A stretch of DNA of 64,000 nt from assembly GCA_007115705.1 (NCBI GenBank), contig QXEO01000243.1, positions 310,001-374,000 on the forward strand. The letters are read 5' to 3'. This stretch comes from Dactylis glomerata (taxonomy: Eukaryota; Streptophyta; Magnoliopsida; Poales; Poaceae). The notes beneath the pieces are model-generated. The model searched no databases and was not told the DNA's origin. It saw only the letters and a list, made by a program, of their open reading frames with translations. Shown here one piece after another: positions 63,306 to 64,000 of the stretch (positions are counted from its first letter, which is position 1; every line of letters starts with the position of its first letter). The translations under genes and the position numbers were made by a program.

Positions 63306-63691
63306 ATCCAAGCTCCCATGGCAGAACTAGAATTGGGTTCAGATTACGGTTTTTCCCTTAGATCAAGGTACTCCATGATTTTTGGAGCTAGTACTCCGTA
63401 ATAGTGGTGGTGGAGTACTAAATCATATTGGCCATCCGATGAGAAGAAATAAATGGCCAATATTAATTTCAGGGTACTGTAAAAATCCTCTTTTAATATA
63501 CTTCATTAGTTAATACTAGATACCTCAAGGTGAGTTTTATGAAAAATTTCATTTGAGTCTATATACCTCATATTATTTGCGCATAAACTGCATTTCTGTA
63601 CGTAAAAGTGATATATTAAAAAAAGTAAGGGTTCCGATGAACTTTTTTCCATACTACTTGTATTGAGGTATATTAGAATAATTAATAAGGT
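63306..63691. other. AT-rich filler of the Mutator-like element
   Basis: No gene. Contains GGAGTACT and TACTCCGTA motifs and a GGGTACTGTAAAAAT segment (63472-63486) that is the inverse of the subterminal ATTTTACTGTACCC at about 60854, so the inverted similarity extends beyond the TIRs in patches. Confidence 0.5.
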
Positions 63692-63793
63692 ATATTAAGA
63701 ATGATAAAGAGGTATAATACCCTTGTATATGAGGTATATTTAATATGGGAGTATGTATACCCAGGAGTATATAATAGGAGTCCTATATATGAT

Positions 63794-64000
63794 TACCTTT
63801 TTTTGCTGGGTTGTCCACCCCTTTAAATATGATATCTAATTTATTGGACCATTTTGATGATTAACTTGCAACATGGGGATGCTATATTTATTTAATGGTG
63901 GCACAGAGTGATCACTGTGGATATTTAGTATAAGTTCTATGTGTGTAATGCATTAAAGCATTAATATTTTATGCATAATTATATTTTAAAACATGTTCAT
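63794..64000. other. AT-rich flanking DNA
   Basis: 207 bases to the window end. Nothing recognised. Confidence 0.5.

Larger units (their letters stand above)
60757..63783. mobile_element. Mutator-like element (Pack-MULE candidate) with nested Harbinger-like element
   Basis: Terminal inverted repeats of about 90 bp (60757-60848 and 63692-63783) differ at roughly six positions and start GGACTCCT. They are flanked by a perfect 10-bp direct repeat TATATATGAT (60747-60756 and 63784-63793). Long TIRs with a 9-11-bp TSD point to the Mutator superfamily. No transposase; the interior holds a GC-mixed ORF fragment (60966-61394), a Harbinger-like element and AT-rich DNA. It may have acquired host sequence; superfamily is inferred from TIR and TSD. 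Confidence 0.75.

Overview
The window is intergenic DNA from a large grass genome, most likely a Pooideae species (Triticeae or oat-like). It is almost entirely a multi-level nest of transposable elements: Ty3/Gypsy of the Athila and Tat lineages, a SIRE-type Ty1/Copia element, a plant L1-type LINE and several DNA transposons. The assignment rests on domain order, primer sites, LTR ends and target-site duplications (TSDs) read directly. I see no conventional single-copy host gene. The species call is inference.

Nest, outside to inside. (0) A SIRE-like Copia element enters from the left, outside the window, and is visible from 53391 to about 58340. (1) A Gypsy element on the minus strand (element 3; LTR with TGACGAGG/CCTCGTCA ends, 481 bp) cuts it at 53390. 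(2) Element 3 was hit by a plus-strand Tat element (element 1, window start to 7537), an Athila solo LTR (9049-10685, TSD TGGTG) and a complete minus-strand Athila (element B, 11662-53096, TSD AGCTG). (3) Element B was hit by an internally deleted non-autonomous Athila on the plus strand (16988-22116, TSD GTCAT), a non-autonomous Athila on the minus strand (24451-37754, TSD ATCGC) and a complete plus-strand Tat element (element 2, 39786-52317, TSD CAAGA). (4) A full-length LINE (29444-35830, TSD of 14-17 bp) sits inside the second non-autonomous Athila and splits its only ORF. Removing the insertions restores the reading frames of element B across the junctions I checked.

From about 58340 to the end is a different neighbourhood: degenerate repeats, a Stowaway MITE (60371-60622, TA TSD), and a Mutator-like element (60757-63783; about 90-bp terminal inverted repeats; perfect 10-bp TSD). 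The latter contains a Harbinger-like element (61411-63302, TAA TSD) that carries a GC-rich 375-codon gene with its own TATA box.

The most interesting content is the accessory cargo. Both Tat elements carry a gene on the opposite strand between integrase and the 3' LTR, each preceded by a TATA box in antisense orientation. In element 1 it is a single-exon ORF with an AT-hook and a B3-like domain. In element 2 it is a five-exon gene with canonical splice sites whose phases all agree. Both Tat elements also share an in-frame amber codon at the same place between protease and reverse transcriptase. The Athila LTRs share a GC-rich hairpin whose arms covary between copies, and arrays of polypurine-tract-like motifs occur inside several elements.
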